A DNA stretch of 37,035 nucleotides from the IMG/VR virus record IMGVR_UViG_3300009085_000053, positions 1-37,035 of that record, one strand, 5' to 3'. Below the pieces are notes generated by a model, which was given only the letters and a program-made list of their open reading frames with translations, did no database searches and was not told the DNA's origin. This DNA comes from a virus. Below are positions 36,223 to 37,035 of the stretch, one piece after another (within the stretch, counting starts at the first letter, position 1; each line of letters opens with the position of its first letter). Both the position numbers and the translations under genes were made by a program.

Positions 36223-37035
36223 ATGGCAGTAGATAACGGGACGATTTATACAGCCATTCGTGTTAAGCTCGATCAATTAGACGCGGACGTTGCACAATAT
36301 AATAAAAGATTATCTGAGATGGAAGCAAAGTCAAAAAAATCTTTTGACGTGATGAAGATGGCGGGACAAGCCTTTGCTTTTGCATTCGGTTTTTCGATTA
36401 ATGATATCGCGGGAAAGCTCAAAGATGCATTAATTGATATGGCCTTGTCGTTCGATAGAGCGAATGAGATTATCGGTAAATCAACAGGCGCGACAGGCGA
36501 TGCATTAAGGGAATTGAATGACGTATTTACTGACGTTTTAGCCGCTGGCGTTGAACAATCATCTGATGAAATTGCGTCGGCTCTTGGAGAAATAAATACA
36601 CGCTTGGATTTAACCGGTGGAGCATTAAAAAATGCTACGGTACAGATTGCAAGTTTCGCCGATGTCACAAATACAAATGCCAAGGAAGCAGTTGTCGGAG
36701 TATCTCAAGTTATGAGCCGGTGGAATATCCAGACCGTAAACATGGGAGTGACTCTTGATAAATTAGCTCTTGCTGCTCAAAAGTCAGGAATTTCCGTTAC
36801 AAGCTTAATGAGTACACTATCAAGTCAGGCCGCACAATTAAAAGGGGCTAACTATACTTTTGATGAGTCAGTTGCTTTGCTTGCCAATTTTGAGAAAGCT
36901 GGAGTAAAAACAGACACTGTTATCATGGCAATGAACAAAGCCATAAGCGAAATGTCAAAGGGTGGAAGAGACGCAAAGAAAGAAATACAGCAAGTCTTTG
37001 ATGCAATTAAAAATGCAAGTGATCCGATACAAGCA
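36223..37035 (+). CDS. Tape measure protein, N-terminal part (runs off the window)
   Basis: The frame starting ATG 36223 (SD GGAGG) is open to the window edge for 271 residues. A coiled-coil start (LDQLDADVAQYNKRLSEMEA) leads to a region with ASFADVTNTNAKEAVVGVSQ and QKSGISVTSLMSTLSSQAAQ, the N-terminal pattern of phage tape measure proteins. The 3' end is outside this window. Confidence 0.88.
   Translation, partial: MAVDNGTIYTAIRVKLDQLDADVAQYNKRLSEMEAKSKKSFDVMKMAGQAFAFAFGFSINDIAGKLKDALIDMALSFDRANEIIGKSTGATGDALRELNDVFTDVLAAGVEQSSDEIASALGEINTRLDLTGGALKNATVQIASFADVTNTNAKEAVVGVSQVMSRWNIQTVNMGVTLDKLALAAQKSGISVTSLMSTLSSQAAQLKGANYTFDESVALLANFEKAGVKTDTVIMAMNKAISEMSKGGRDAKKEIQQVFDAIKNASDPIQA

Noticed and set aside
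1-37035. CRISPR arrays, tRNA genes, insertion sequences, attachment sites
   Set aside because: No regularly spaced repeats, cloverleaf candidates, transposase genes or integrase were seen by reading. Weak tRNA-like elements could be missed without a scan.

Overview
This window is one contiguous stretch of an AT-rich tailed-phage (siphovirus-like) genome. Almost every gene is on the + strand, tightly packed, with ATGA or TAATG start/stop overlaps. Shine-Dalgarno sequences are strong (GGAGG/AGGAG), TTG starts occur in places, and the promoters are sigma70-like. No integrase, lysogeny repressor, tRNA or CRISPR array was seen. The host is probably a diderm bacterium that uses SD-led initiation, because there is a spanin-like overlapping gene pair and a small lipoprotein. 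A spirochaete-type host is possible but is only an inference. The map is circularly permuted: position 1 falls at the end of a gene just before lysis, and the window ends inside the tape measure gene, so the rest of the tail module lies outside it.

Layout. 1-2930: lysis region (coiled-coil membrane protein, Cys/His endolysin-like protein, metallophosphoesterase, holin-like protein, two almost fully overlapping spanin-like frames), closed by a strong terminator. 3000-5560: promoter-led early genes (LPD29-like, DUF4942-like, DUF4406-like and small ORFs). 5560-8950: recombination cassette (Sak4-like ATPase, PD-(D/E)XK exonuclease fused to DUF1351, SSB, NinB-like). 8950-12570: a highly structured leader RNA, a KilAC protein, a DUF3102-like protein, a replication initiator with a hexamer repeat, and a DnaB-type helicase. 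12600-16740: about 15 very small accessory ORFs. 16740-21490: nucleotide and nucleic-acid enzymes (dNMP kinase, DUF1064 nuclease, HNH protein, adenine methylase, RNA ligase). 21528-28000: packaging and portal genes (small terminase, ParB-methylase fusion, large terminase, portal, MuF-like minor head protein). 28081-37035: protease/scaffold, cement protein, major capsid protein, neck and head-completion proteins, tail tube, putative chaperone, and the start of the tape measure.

The most striking object is at 26918-27835. An intein interrupts the HPNC-G-C motif of the MuF-like minor head protein. Its central linker is the exact codon-for-codon antisense of a 203-codon minus-strand ORF that looks like a Vsr/DUF559-type (EDxHD) homing endonuclease with an N-terminal helix-turn-helix. 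This is the only plausible minus-strand gene in 37 kb. It has its own near-consensus promoter inside intein block F and would be transcribed as a nearly leaderless mRNA. The sense frame stays open across the whole antisense gene, so both frames appear to be maintained.

A second notable object is the ~117-nt RNA at 8995-9111. It has two long hairpins, a GAAA tetraloop, a perfect 7-bp loop-to-bulge complementarity (pseudoknot) and a terminator-like U tract, and it lies between a promoter and the KilAC gene. Other points of interest are a family of promoters with a TAGACA-N17-TATATT core, a motif repeated at the same distance upstream of two of them, an internal start for a nested scaffold protein, and an apparent +1 frameshift near the N terminus of the major capsid protein.
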